A stretch of DNA of 64,000 nucleotides, taken from contig CACYJV010000013.1 of the NCBI GenBank assembly GCA_902774815.1, forward strand, positions 30,459 to 94,458, written 5' to 3'. Shown one piece after another: positions 45,636 to 54,385 of the stretch (the first letter of the stretch is position 1; every line of letters starts with the position of its first letter). The notes beneath the pieces are model-generated. The model saw only the letters and a program-made list of their open reading frames with translations, made no database searches and was not told where the DNA came from. Source of the DNA: an uncultured Prevotellaceae bacterium. GTDB taxonomy: Bacteria > Bacteroidota > Bacteroidia > Bacteroidales > Bacteroidaceae. The position numbers and the translations under genes are program-made.

Positions 45636-48347
45636 ATGTTCAAGACTAAACAACTCCTACTCGCGTGCCTGCTCTGCGCCACTTCGGCACAGGCACAGAT
45701 ACTGAGGCCTGCATCGTCAACCGACTATCTGCAGACCATAGCCTCGCCTGGCACCTATGTGCCCTTCACCATCAGCGCCGAGGGCCAGAAACTGCCTGTC
45801 CGCTGGGGCATGGACACGGCATGGGCCAACGAAAGCAACATGCGGCGTGGCATCAACCACATCGGTGCCGAAAACCTCTCGATGGTTCGCGCCTGCTTCC
45901 GTACCGATGCCCCTTTGACGGGCGACACTGCCATGACCAATTCGCAAATCAGCATTCTCAGCCGTCGCATACGCTTTGCCAACATCCTGAGCCCCAACTG
46001 CGACATCATCCTGAACAGTGATCAGGAGGCAGGCATCAGCGACTACTATTGCACCAACAACAAAGCCAACATCGACCACTGGGTGGCTACCATCGCTGCC
46101 ACGACGAAGTACATCCAGGAGCATTATCCCAATCATAAGGTCATCGCACTCTCGCCCTTCAACGAGCCCGACTACACTCCGTGGAACCAGGGCAGCAGGA
46201 GCGACCTCAAAGAGATATCGCGCCGATTGAAGGAAATGTTCCCCGACATCGCCATCACAGCAGGCAACACGCTCAACTGCGACCAGGCAGCCCTGTGGTA
46301 CAACTCCACAAAGCCTTATGTCGACTGGGGCAACACACACCAGCTGGCAGGCTCATTCGACACCTATGCCAACTTCTTCAAACTCGTGAAGGACGATGGT
46401 AAGTACGGCTATGCCGACGAACTCCACAACGTGGGCGAGGCCATCGTGGGCGTCGAATACGGCATGGAAGCAGGTGTCTGGTGGGGCTTCGAGAGCCGTG
46501 CACGTGGCGAGTTTTGCGCCATCAGCAACCACGGCTCGCGCATCGGCTATGGCGAGAATCGCAATTCGTGGACCGCAGCAGCCGTCTATCGCGACAACGA
46601 GACGCAGGCCGTTCGTGCCTTCATCGGCTCGTCCGAGCGTCAGGCCACCAATGCCACCTACACCTTCGTCTCCAACGACCGCGATGTCTACTTCGACACC
46701 GAAGGTCCTCTGCGTGCTTATATCATGCAGATTCCTGGCGGCAAGGGCTATCAGGACGGTCAGACCAACGCCGAGCGCGTCATCAACGTCGACTTTGGTG
46801 CCGACGTACCGCCATCGCCTATCGTCTCTGGCACCTTCAAAATCATGAACTATGCCACGAAAGGCGTCGTTGCCGTCAATGGTACCTCTGGCGGTAACCC
46901 CAACATTTCGCAGATGACCTACTCCGGGCTGGATGCCCAGAAGTGGAACTTCGAGCGGGTGCCTATCACCACCCCCGGCGACTACAGCTTCTATAAGATT
47001 ACCAACGTCATGAACAACAAGTACATGAACGTGCTCAACAACTCGACTTCCCGTGCCAACATCATCAGCTACGATGCCGGCATGGCCGACAACGAGCAGT
47101 GGTACCTTGAGTATGCCGGCAATGGTTGCTACTACATTCGCAACTGCCTGTCCGCACTCTATCTGGAGATGCAGTCTAATTCGGCAAACGTAGGCGTCAA
47201 CGTCCAACAGAACTTCAAGGCAACCACCGACGAAGGCCGACTCCTCCAGATGTGGCGCATCCTGCCTCTTGAGAGCGAGTGCGAACTCGATGCTCCTGCT
47301 GTGCCCACAGGACTTTCGGCGCAGCCCCAGATTGGTGGCGTGCTGCTCACGTGGACGGCCAACACCGAAGACGACCTCGATGGTTACATGGTGCTGCGCG
47401 CTCGCAAAGGCACCAATGAGTGGAACACCATCGCTCGCAAGGTGAAGGGTACTGCCTATCTGGACAATGCCTTGCAGAAAGGTGTCGAATACGAATACCA
47501 GCTCAAGGCCATTGACCGTTCAGAGAACCAGTCGGAGCGCACCGCTTCGGTCACTGCAGCCACGGCCGCTGAGAAGGGCCTGCTGGCTCGTTGGGAGTTT
47601 GAGGATGACTTTGCCGATGCTACCGACAACCTGCTCGATGGTCTCGCCGGAAAGGCTGGCATGACGTTCGTCACTGAACATGCCTCTGGCGAGAAAGCCT
47701 TGCGTCTTGATGGCAGCACGCAATATGTGCAACTGCCAACCGACATCGCTGCAACGGACGAGATGACCATCTCCGGTTGGCTCTATTGGACGAGTTCTGT
47801 CAATGCCACGCAGCAGTTCCTGAACTTTGGCAATCCTGGCGGCCAGTACTTCTTCCTGACGCCGAATGCCAGTCGCTATCCCGCATTGGTCGTCAACGAC
47901 GGAACTGGCGAGCAGTCCGTTGCCAGCACGACGCGCATCTCGTTGCGCAAGTGGACCCATCTGGCAGCAACCATCAGCAGCGATCGTGTCGTCCTCTATA
48001 TCAATGGCGAGGAAGTAGCGTCGTCATCAGAAATCGGCTTCAAGCCAAGCGACCTGCTCACGGCGATGAGCTACCTAGGTCGTGGCCAGTCCACCACCGC
48101 CTCGAAGTTGCAGGGCTATGTCGACGATGTTCGCTTATACAACTATGCACTCACTGCCGACGAGGTAAAGGCTGTCAAGGAGGAGGTCGCCAATGGCATC
48201 GAACTGCCCGAAGAAGTCGCTGCCGAGTCCAATGCTTCGGTAACCTACGACTTGCAAGGTCGTCGCATCGTCACCCCGTCACCTAACGGTGTGGTCATCA
48301 ATCGCCAGCCCGATGGCAGCTTCCGCAAGGTAATCGTGACGAAGTAA
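45636..48347 (+). CDS. Multidomain secreted glycosidase (clan GH-A/GH30-like) with ricin, FN3 and LamG modules
   Basis: A 903-residue protein. Signal peptide ending TSAQAQ. A (beta/alpha)8-like catalytic region (about 20-390) has SPFNEPDYTPW, whose Glu is a good acid/base candidate, and VGVEYGMEAGVWWGFE with a candidate nucleophile. A ricin-type lectin domain follows (about 395-550, MNYATKGVVAVNGTSGGN), then an FN3 domain (about 555-650), a LamG/concanavalin-like domain (about 655-830) and a C-terminal YDLQGRR tail resembling a sorting signal. Resembles endo-beta-1,6-galactanase-type enzymes, but the exact GH family is uncertain. Confidence 0.75.
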   Translation: MFKTKQLLLACLLCATSAQAQILRPASSTDYLQTIASPGTYVPFTISAEGQKLPVRWGMDTAWANESNMRRGINHIGAENLSMVRACFRTDAPLTGDTAMTNSQISILSRRIRFANILSPNCDIILNSDQEAGISDYYCTNNKANIDHWVATIAATTKYIQEHYPNHKVIALSPFNEPDYTPWNQGSRSDLKEISRRLKEMFPDIAITAGNTLNCDQAALWYNSTKPYVDWGNTHQLAGSFDTYANFFKLVKDDGKYGYADELHNVGEAIVGVEYGMEAGVWWGFESRARGEFCAISNHGSRIGYGENRNSWTAAAVYRDNETQAVRAFIGSSERQATNATYTFVSNDRDVYFDTEGPLRAYIMQIPGGKGYQDGQTNAERVINVDFGADVPPSPIVSGTFKIMNYATKGVVAVNGTSGGNPNISQMTYSGLDAQKWNFERVPITTPGDYSFYKITNVMNNKYMNVLNNSTSRANIISYDAGMADNEQWYLEYAGNGCYYIRNCLSALYLEMQSNSANVGVNVQQNFKATTDEGRLLQMWRILPLESECELDAPAVPTGLSAQPQIGGVLLTWTANTEDDLDGYMVLRARKGTNEWNTIARKVKGTAYLDNALQKGVEYEYQLKAIDRSENQSERTASVTAATAAEKGLLARWEFEDDFADATDNLLDGLAGKAGMTFVTEHASGEKALRLDGSTQYVQLPTDIAATDEMTISGWLYWTSSVNATQQFLNFGNPGGQYFFLTPNASRYPALVVNDGTGEQSVASTTRISLRKWTHLAATISSDRVVLYINGEEVASSSEIGFKPSDLLTAMSYLGRGQSTTASKLQGYVDDVRLYNYALTADEVKAVKEEVANGIELPEEVAAESNASVTYDLQGRRIVTPSPNGVVINRQPDGSFRKVIVTK

Positions 48348-48968
48348 AGCCCACCCCTTCCCTCCCAAAGGGAGGGTGCTTTGAATAGCCTTGGAGGGAG
48401 CAACGTGTAGGGGCTGCAAATAGATTAGGGAATAATATAGCAGGTGGCACAGAATCGGCCTGCAAGGCCAGCACCACACAGCCCAGGGCGTCGCCCTGGG
48501 AGATGGGGTGACATAAAAGGAAATTGCGCCCTGCAGGGGCAGCACCAACGTAGGGGCGACCCGCGCCACGTGTAGGGGCAGACTCCCGTGTCTGCCCGCC
48601 TGTCCCCAAGCAAAACACCTGCCACCAGAGAGCGGGCAGACACGGGAGTCTGCCCCTACACGTGGCGCGCGATCTCGGGACCTCGGAGAGGTCCTAATAT
48701 CAGCGCTCGGCCCTTTGGGACGCTTGCGTAGCTTGTCGGAGCAAGAAATCCAGGTCTACTGACCTGGGGACAAGCGGACTAATACAAGGCACCGACTTCG
48801 AAGATGTCGCACGAAACTATTCCCATTTGCGGGCAGACACGGGAGTCTGCCCCTATGCGTGGACGTGGCTCCCCTCCTTTCGGGTGGGTTCTTGTGGGTT
48901 CCAGGGATCTCCCTCCTTTGACTTCTTTGACTTCTTTAACTTCCTTGACTTCCCAAAAATAAATCAAT
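48348..48968. repeat. Repeat cluster between the glycosidase and fkp genes
   Basis: This 620-bp gap has no gene. It holds, in order: CCCTCCCAAAGGGAGGG; a palindrome CCCAGGGCGTCGCCCTGGG (48483-48501); the 37-bp inverted repeat pair; GGGACCTCGGAGAGGTCC (from 48677); CCAGGTCT...GACCTGGGG (from 48750); GACTTCGAAGATGTCGCAC (from 48793); a third copy of part of the inverted repeat (48829-48862); and four TTTGACTTC-like 9-mers (48917-48952) just before fkp. Confidence 0.85.
48563..48668. repeat. Perfect 37-bp inverted repeat with 32-nt loop
   Basis: The left arm 48563-48599 starts GCGCCACGTGTAGGGGCAGA and the right arm 48632-48668 is its exact reverse complement. Each arm contains its own dyad (GGGCAGACNCNNGNGTCTGCCC). 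Confidence 0.9.
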
Positions 48969-51900
48969 ATGAAAAAGCTCTTGTCCCTTCCCCCCAATCT
49001 TGTGGGATGTTTCCACCAGATAACCGGTTACTCCCGTGATGAATTCTTCTGTACCAACGACCCCATAGGCAGCAAGCTCGGGTCGGGTGGGGGAACGGCA
49101 TGGCTATTGCAACAAGCAGGTGTTAGCCCCACTCAGAGCCCCACCTCGGCCAACTCCGAAGAGGGAGGGGAACCAAATTTTACGCGACCAATCAGTGCCT
49201 GCCCGGCCAACTCCGAAGAGGGAGGGGGACCAAATTTTACGCGACCAATCAATGCCTGCCCGGCCACCCCCAGAGTGGTAGAGAGACCAACCACGATTAC
49301 GCGTCCCGGCAGTACCACCTCGGCCACCCCCAGAGTGGTAAGGGTACCAACCAATATTACTCGCCCCGGCAGTACTCCCTCCCCAGTCGGGGAGGGAAGG
49401 GGTGGGGCCTCCCCTCGCATTATCCTCCATGCCGGTGGCCAGAGCCGTCGTCTGCCTGCCTATGCGCCATCAGGAAAGATTCTGACGCCCATCCCCATCT
49501 TCCGTTGGGAGCGTGGACAGCGACTGTCACAGGACCTTCTCTCCCTGCAGATGCCCCTCTATGAGCGCATTATGGAGAAAGCCCCTGAGCGGCTACGCAC
49601 GATGGTCGTCAGTGGCGATGTGTTTATCCGTGCCACAAAACCACTGCAACCCATTCCTGATGTCGATGTGGTATGCTATGGCCTATGGCTGAACGCCGAG
49701 ACTGCCAAGAACCATGGAGTCTTCGTATCTACACGCGATAACCCGTCGGTGCTGAAGTGTATGTTGCAGAAACCCTCCGTCGAGACGCTCAACGGACTCC
49801 TGCGCGACCACCTCTACCTGACTGACATCGGCGTTTGGCTGCTGAGCGACCGTGCCATCGAGTTGCTCATGAAGAAGGCCCAGCTCCCTGCCGACGAAGG
49901 CACCGGCGATGCCGGCACCGCTCACGATGGTGGCAACGGAGTGGGCATCCGCTACTACGACCTCTACACCGACTTCGGCGGCTGCCTCGGCACCGATCCC
50001 ACCTTCCACGACGACGAGCTGCAGCAGCTCAGCGTGGCCATCCTCCCGTTGCCCGGTGGCGAGTTCTACCACTTCGGCACATCCCGACAGATCATCACCT
50101 CCATGCTGGCCATCCAAAACCTTGTCAACGACCAGCGCGAGATACTCCACCACGGCATCAAGCCGCACCCCTCCATCTTCCTGCAGAATGCCGTGATGAG
50201 CCGTAAGTTCACGTCCGACAACCGCAACATCTGGATAGAGAACAGCTGCGTGGGCGATGGATGGACATTCACCTCCGACCACATCGTCACAGGCGTGCCC
50301 GACAACGACTGGACCGTCCACCTGAAGCCCGGGCAGTGCGTCGACATCGTACCCATCGGCGGTGCCCAGTGGGTAGTGCGGCCGTATATGATGGACGACA
50401 CCTTCAGCGGTGACGAGCAGTTCGAACCCCGCTACCCCGTAGTCTCGAATATCAACGACATGGGCAAGGCCCTCCTGTGGATGCTAGGCGACGAGCAGTG
50501 TGTCGAGGGACGCCGCGTGTGGGAGCAGAGCCGTCACCTCAGCGCCGAAGACATCTGCAACGAGGCCAATCTGCTGCGCCTCACCGCCCAACGGCGCAAG
50601 TTCCGCATGCGCAACTGGCCTGCCCTGGCAGCCAACTATCGCCGCAGCGTGTTCTACCAGCTCGACCTCGAAGATGCCGCCCGCGAGTTTGTCGAAGGCC
50701 GAGTGCCCCTGCCCCCGCCACTCCCCGACACCGAGCCCATCCTCATCCGTATGCACGACGCCATGTTCCGCGAAGAATATGAAAATAATGAACTTCTTCG
50801 TCATTGCAACCCCAACATGCTCCTGAAGACTCGGATAGGGGGGACTGAGCCACAGCCCCTACAGACTCTCCCCTCAGCCCCCATCCCGAGCGGAGCTCGC
50901 CCCCCCGTAGCCTTCCCCTGCAGGGAGGGGAGTAGTAACTCTTTGGAGCAAGAGGCTAAGCCCGAAACAGCAACCCCCCAAGCTGAACCTGCAAACGCCG
51001 AATCCGCCCCCACATCTCCTCAGCCTGCAGCTCCCTCAGCATTCTCCCTCCTCCGTGAGGCCTTATTGCAGGGCACCTCCAATACCTCCGCACCCAATAC
51101 CCCCTCCACAATGGGAGATGGATGGGGCCAGGGTGGGGCTGTTGGGGCTTCCGTTTACCCCGATCAAATCGTCTGGGCCCGCTCCCCTGTGCGCATCGAC
51201 ATTGCCGGAGGTTGGACTGACACGCCACCCTATAGCCTCATGGAAGGCGGATGCGTCGTCAACTTCGCCATTAACCTCAACGGCCAACAGCCGTTACAGG
51301 CCTATGTGAAGCCCTGCGCCGACCATCACATCGTACTCCGAAGCATAGATCTGGGTGCCGCTGAGGTGGTGGATTCCTACCAGCAACTGGCCGACTACAA
51401 CCGTGTGGGCAGTCCGTTCTCCATTCCCAAGGCAGCGCTCACCCTCGCCGGCTTCGGTGCCGGTCGTGGCTACAATACTCTTGCCGACCAACTGCGGCAG
51501 TTTGGTTGCGGCATTGAACTCACCATGCTCTCAGCCATCCCTGCCGGCAGCGGACTCGGTACCAGCAGCATCCTCGCCGCTACCGTGCTGGCTGCCCTGA
51601 GCGACTTCTGCGGACTGTCGTGGGACAAGGCTGAGATAGGTCGTCGCACACTGCAGCTTGAACAACTGCTCACCACGGGTGGTGGCTGGCAAGACCAATA
51701 TGGCGGATTGCTGCCAGGTGTGAAACTCCTTGAGACGCAACGTGGACTCGTTCAGCAGCCACAAGTGCGTTGGTTGCCCACACGACTGTTCACGCAAAGC
51801 GACTACCGCGCCTGCCATCTGCTCTACTATACTGGCATCACGCGCACAGCCAAGCAGATACTCAGCCAAATCGTCCGCCGTATGTTCCTCAATCAGCACG

Positions 51901-52259
51901 ACGAGCTCGCCCTGCTCCGGCAGATGAAGGACCATACGCAACTCATGTTCGAAGCCCTGCAGCGCGAGGATTTCCAGCTCATGGGACAGCTTGTGCGCCG
52001 CACGTGGCAGCAGAACCAGCTCCTCGATAGAGGTACCAATCCACCCGAAGTGCAGCAACTCACCAGTCTCATCGACGATCTCTGCCTCGGCTATAAGCTG
52101 CCAGGTGCAGGTGGCGGTGGCTATCTCTACATGATTGCAAAGGATCCCGATGCCGCTACGCGCATCCGCCAGACACTCCGGCAGCATCCTCTTAACGATC
52201 GAGCCCGCTTTGTTGATATGACACTCAGCGAAACCGGACTCGAAGTCAGCCGCTCGTAG
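48969..52259 (+). CDS. fkp: Bifunctional L-fucokinase/GDP-fucose pyrophosphorylase with repeat insertions
   Basis: A 1096-residue Fkp; the Bacteroides protein is about 950 residues. N-terminus MKKLLSLPPNLVGCFHQ and FCTNDPIGSKLGSGGGT are typical. Nucleotidyltransferase region: HAGGQSRRLPAYAPSGK (about 154-170). C-terminal GHMP kinase: SPVRIDIAGGWTDTPPYS (about 740) and PAGSGLGTSS (about 857). It turns L-fucose into GDP-fucose for surface glycans. Residues 60-139 are four tandem 19-20 residue repeats, and residues about 625-735 are a Pro/Ala-rich linker; both are repeat-derived and outside the catalytic cores. Confidence 0.94.
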   Translation: MKKLLSLPPNLVGCFHQITGYSRDEFFCTNDPIGSKLGSGGGTAWLLQQAGVSPTQSPTSANSEEGGEPNFTRPISACPANSEEGGGPNFTRPINACPATPRVVERPTTITRPGSTTSATPRVVRVPTNITRPGSTPSPVGEGRGGASPRIILHAGGQSRRLPAYAPSGKILTPIPIFRWERGQRLSQDLLSLQMPLYERIMEKAPERLRTMVVSGDVFIRATKPLQPIPDVDVVCYGLWLNAETAKNHGVFVSTRDNPSVLKCMLQKPSVETLNGLLRDHLYLTDIGVWLLSDRAIELLMKKAQLPADEGTGDAGTAHDGGNGVGIRYYDLYTDFGGCLGTDPTFHDDELQQLSVAILPLPGGEFYHFGTSRQIITSMLAIQNLVNDQREILHHGIKPHPSIFLQNAVMSRKFTSDNRNIWIENSCVGDGWTFTSDHIVTGVPDNDWTVHLKPGQCVDIVPIGGAQWVVRPYMMDDTFSGDEQFEPRYPVVSNINDMGKALLWMLGDEQCVEGRRVWEQSRHLSAEDICNEANLLRLTAQRRKFRMRNWPALAANYRRSVFYQLDLEDAAREFVEGRVPLPPPLPDTEPILIRMHDAMFREEYENNELLRHCNPNMLLKTRIGGTEPQPLQTLPSAPIPSGARPPVAFPCREGSSNSLEQEAKPETATPQAEPANAESAPTSPQPAAPSAFSLLREALLQGTSNTSAPNTPSTMGDGWGQGGAVGASVYPDQIVWARSPVRIDIAGGWTDTPPYSLMEGGCVVNFAINLNGQQPLQAYVKPCADHHIVLRSIDLGAAEVVDSYQQLADYNRVGSPFSIPKAALTLAGFGAGRGYNTLADQLRQFGCGIELTMLSAIPAGSGLGTSSILAATVLAALSDFCGLSWDKAEIGRRTLQLEQLLTTGGGWQDQYGGLLPGVKLLETQRGLVQQPQVRWLPTRLFTQSDYRACHLLYYTGITRTAKQILSQIVRRMFLNQHDELALLRQMKDHTQLMFEALQREDFQLMGQLVRRTWQQNQLLDRGTNPPEVQQLTSLIDDLCLGYKLPGAGGGGYLYMIAKDPDAATRIRQTLRQHPLNDRARFVDMTLSETGLEVSRS
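49147..49380 (+). repeat. In-frame tandem repeats inside fkp
   Basis: Units starting CGGCCA occur at 49147, 49204, 49261 and 49321 (steps 57, 57, 60 bp). Each encodes about 19-20 residues ending in TRPxSxxx. A palindromic segment (CCCTCCCCAGTCGGGGAGGG) follows directly. Confidence 0.9.
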
Positions 52260-52303
52260 TTGCTTTGCACTTGCAATCCCAGAGCTTTCCTATTTGTCAT
52301 CGG

Positions 52304-52413
52304 GCTTATTTCGCATGAATGATATGCTTTGAAGGGACAAACCCAATCCTATGGCAGGGCGAAATCAATGGGTTATCGGGTCAAAACCAATGCTTTTCGA
52401 GTATATCTTTATA
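52304..52413. repeat. Degenerate direct-repeat array, about five units, 22-bp period (array 4)
   Basis: CAAT recurs at 52344, 52366 and 52388, and each unit holds GGG plus AAA at the same offset. Flanking units are weaker. It lies between the convergent fkp and LRR genes. A dyad GAGTCATCGCAG/CTGCGATGACTC at about 52418-52450 follows and may be a terminator. Confidence 0.55.
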
Positions 52414-52491
52414 ATAAGAGTCATCGCAGCGACCTGCGATGACTCTTTGTCTGTTCCCCAATTTTGGAATGCCATCGTAGGGAAATGCACC

Positions 52492-54195
52492 CTATCTGAT
52501 GACTTTTCTGACTCCGTCGGGAGTTCGCATGATGCAAACTCCGTGAGCCTCTGGCGCGGTTGGGCGCCCTTGGAGGTCGTAATAGCGAACATCCATGTCC
52601 TCGAAAGGACGTTGCGGGGTGTTGATGCTAGTGGGCTGGAACTCAAGAATGGTGCCAAAATAACTCCAGGGGGCCGTCTGCCGATAGACTTCCAGACTGC
52701 CCTCAGGCACATAGAGCACCGATTTTTCCATTGTCCAGTCGGCGAAGGCTTCCAGATGGGTGTCGGCGGGAGGTTCCTCGGCGTACATATAGACGGTGTG
52801 CGACGAGAAGTTAGGAACGCTGAAGGCAGCCCATTCAATCTTTCGCACCGATGCGGGAATATGCCATTCCTTCATATTGTCGGCACCAGCCAGAGCCCAT
52901 GCCTCGATTTCCTCCAGCCCCTCGGGCAGTTGGCATTCCTTCAGCCGGTAGCACTCGTAGAAAGCTGAGCGTCCGATGCGCTTGATGGTTGGTGGCAGGA
53001 TGAGCTTCACGAGGCTCTGACTGCTGTAGAATGCGGCGCGAGGAATGCTGTCGAGCCGTGGTCTGATGTCTAGCGTATCGACGAGGATGAATTCGAAAGC
53101 AAATGGGTCGATGCGGCGCACGCTCTCGGGAATGACCAGACTTTTCTTGCTCAGTCCGTGGAAAGCCTTGCCCTCGATGGTTTCCAGAGAGTTTGGCAGT
53201 TCCAGGTTTCTCAATGTGTTGTTGTTCAGCGCCGCATATCCGATGTGCTTCAGCCGTGTCGGCAGATGAATGTTCAGAATGGAGCAGTCGCCGAAGCAGT
53301 AGTCGCTCAGGCGCTCCACGTTGTCGGAGATAATGACTTCGTCGATGTAGCATTTCTCGAAGGCACTCTCACCGATGTGAGTGACGGTGTTGGGAATGAC
53401 CAGTTTCTTCTGGTGCGGTGCAATGTTTTCAAGCGCATATTTGAAAGCTGCGTCGCCGATGCGCTCCAGGCTGTCGTTGAGCGTGATGTTGTAAGTGCGG
53501 TGAAAGTTGAAAGCCTTGTCGTCGATGATCTTCGTCTCGGGTGCAATGGTGAACGTCTCTGCCCGTGAGCTGGTAGGTGCGAAATAGGCCAACAGGCGGC
53601 TGTGGTCGCGTGTATAGAGGTAGCCGTCCTCCAACACGTAGTTTGGATGGTCCTCGTCGATGGTCACGTCGCACAGCGAGATGTTGCCGTTCAAGGCGCC
53701 ATTGCCGATGTGCTCCAGCGTAGCAGGAATGTGCAGGGAGGAAAACTGGTTGTGGGTGAAAGCGTGGTCGCCCAGCCAGGTCAGCGTCTCAGGGAAGTCG
53801 ATGGCCTCGCCGCAGAACGACAAGGCATAGTCGCCAATCTTCTTCAGCGTGTTCGGCAGCACAAGTTTCTTGAACTCCTTGTCGGCAAACATGTAGGAAC
53901 CAATCACGTCGTTCTCGGTAGTATAGTTCTCGTAGTAGGGTTCGCCGCCGGACACGATGCGGCAATCCTCCAGGTTCAGCGTCTTGTACTCGGAAGCCCA
54001 GTCGCGTAGCACTTTGATATCGCTGCCATTGATGGAACCTTTCAAGGTCAGTTCCTTCACGTACTGCAGTTCGTATTCGTCAAACAAGTCCTGCAGGTCG
54101 CCTGCAGCCACCCACACTACTTTCTCTGCAGCCATCGTTACTGATACCGAAGGGAGCCAACAGGTCATGATAAGCAAAAGTAATATGTGTTTCAT
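52492..54195 (-). CDS. Secreted BspA-type leucine-rich-repeat protein with YDLQGR tail
   Basis: A 567-residue protein. Signal peptide ending TMAAE. After an N-terminal segment (GDLQDLFDEYELQYVKELTL) come many LRR_5 repeats (LKKIGDYALSFCGEAIDFPE, LEHIGNGALNGNISLCDVTI, IKRIGRSAFYECYRLKECQL). A C-terminal part ends YYDLQGRPTAPEAHGVCIM, a tail that resembles the sorting signals of secreted Prevotella proteins. Likely surface protein, partner unknown. It has its own promoter, close to the start. Confidence 0.9.
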   Translation of the reverse strand: MKHILLLLIMTCWLPSVSVTMAAEKVVWVAAGDLQDLFDEYELQYVKELTLKGSINGSDIKVLRDWASEYKTLNLEDCRIVSGGEPYYENYTTENDVIGSYMFADKEFKKLVLPNTLKKIGDYALSFCGEAIDFPETLTWLGDHAFTHNQFSSLHIPATLEHIGNGALNGNISLCDVTIDEDHPNYVLEDGYLYTRDHSRLLAYFAPTSSRAETFTIAPETKIIDDKAFNFHRTYNITLNDSLERIGDAAFKYALENIAPHQKKLVIPNTVTHIGESAFEKCYIDEVIISDNVERLSDYCFGDCSILNIHLPTRLKHIGYAALNNNTLRNLELPNSLETIEGKAFHGLSKKSLVIPESVRRIDPFAFEFILVDTLDIRPRLDSIPRAAFYSSQSLVKLILPPTIKRIGRSAFYECYRLKECQLPEGLEEIEAWALAGADNMKEWHIPASVRKIEWAAFSVPNFSSHTVYMYAEEPPADTHLEAFADWTMEKSVLYVPEGSLEVYRQTAPWSYFGTILEFQPTSINTPQRPFEDMDVRYYDLQGRPTAPEAHGVCIMRTPDGVRKVIR

Positions 54196-54210
54196 GGGTG
54201 CAAAGGTACA

Positions 54211-54218
54211 AAAAAACA
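54211..54218 (-). promoter_or_regulatory. -7 element for the third LRR gene
   Basis: Reads TACCTTTG followed by CA on the minus strand, 15 bp before the ATG at 54195. It lies at the edge of repeat element copy B. Confidence 0.6.
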
Positions 54219-54225
54219 GTGAAGA

Positions 54226-54378
54226 GTGAAGAGTTTAGAGTGAAAAGTTTATAGTGAATAGTGAAAAGTAAATAGTGAATAGCGTGTGATTACTCTTTCT
54301 TCAGCAATTTCGCCAACGGAAAAGCAAATCATAAACTATTCACTATTCACTATTCACTATACACTATAAGCTATAAGC
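54226..54378. repeat. Heptamer-flanked repeat element, copy B (between GH43 and LRR genes)
   Basis: Left flank of GTGAAGA/GTGAATA-type heptamers, core 54283-54344 and right flank of TATTCAC heptamers. Read on the minus strand, the core matches copy A with about six mismatches in some 57 bp. Confidence 0.85.
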
Positions 54379-54385
54379 GTAGGGC

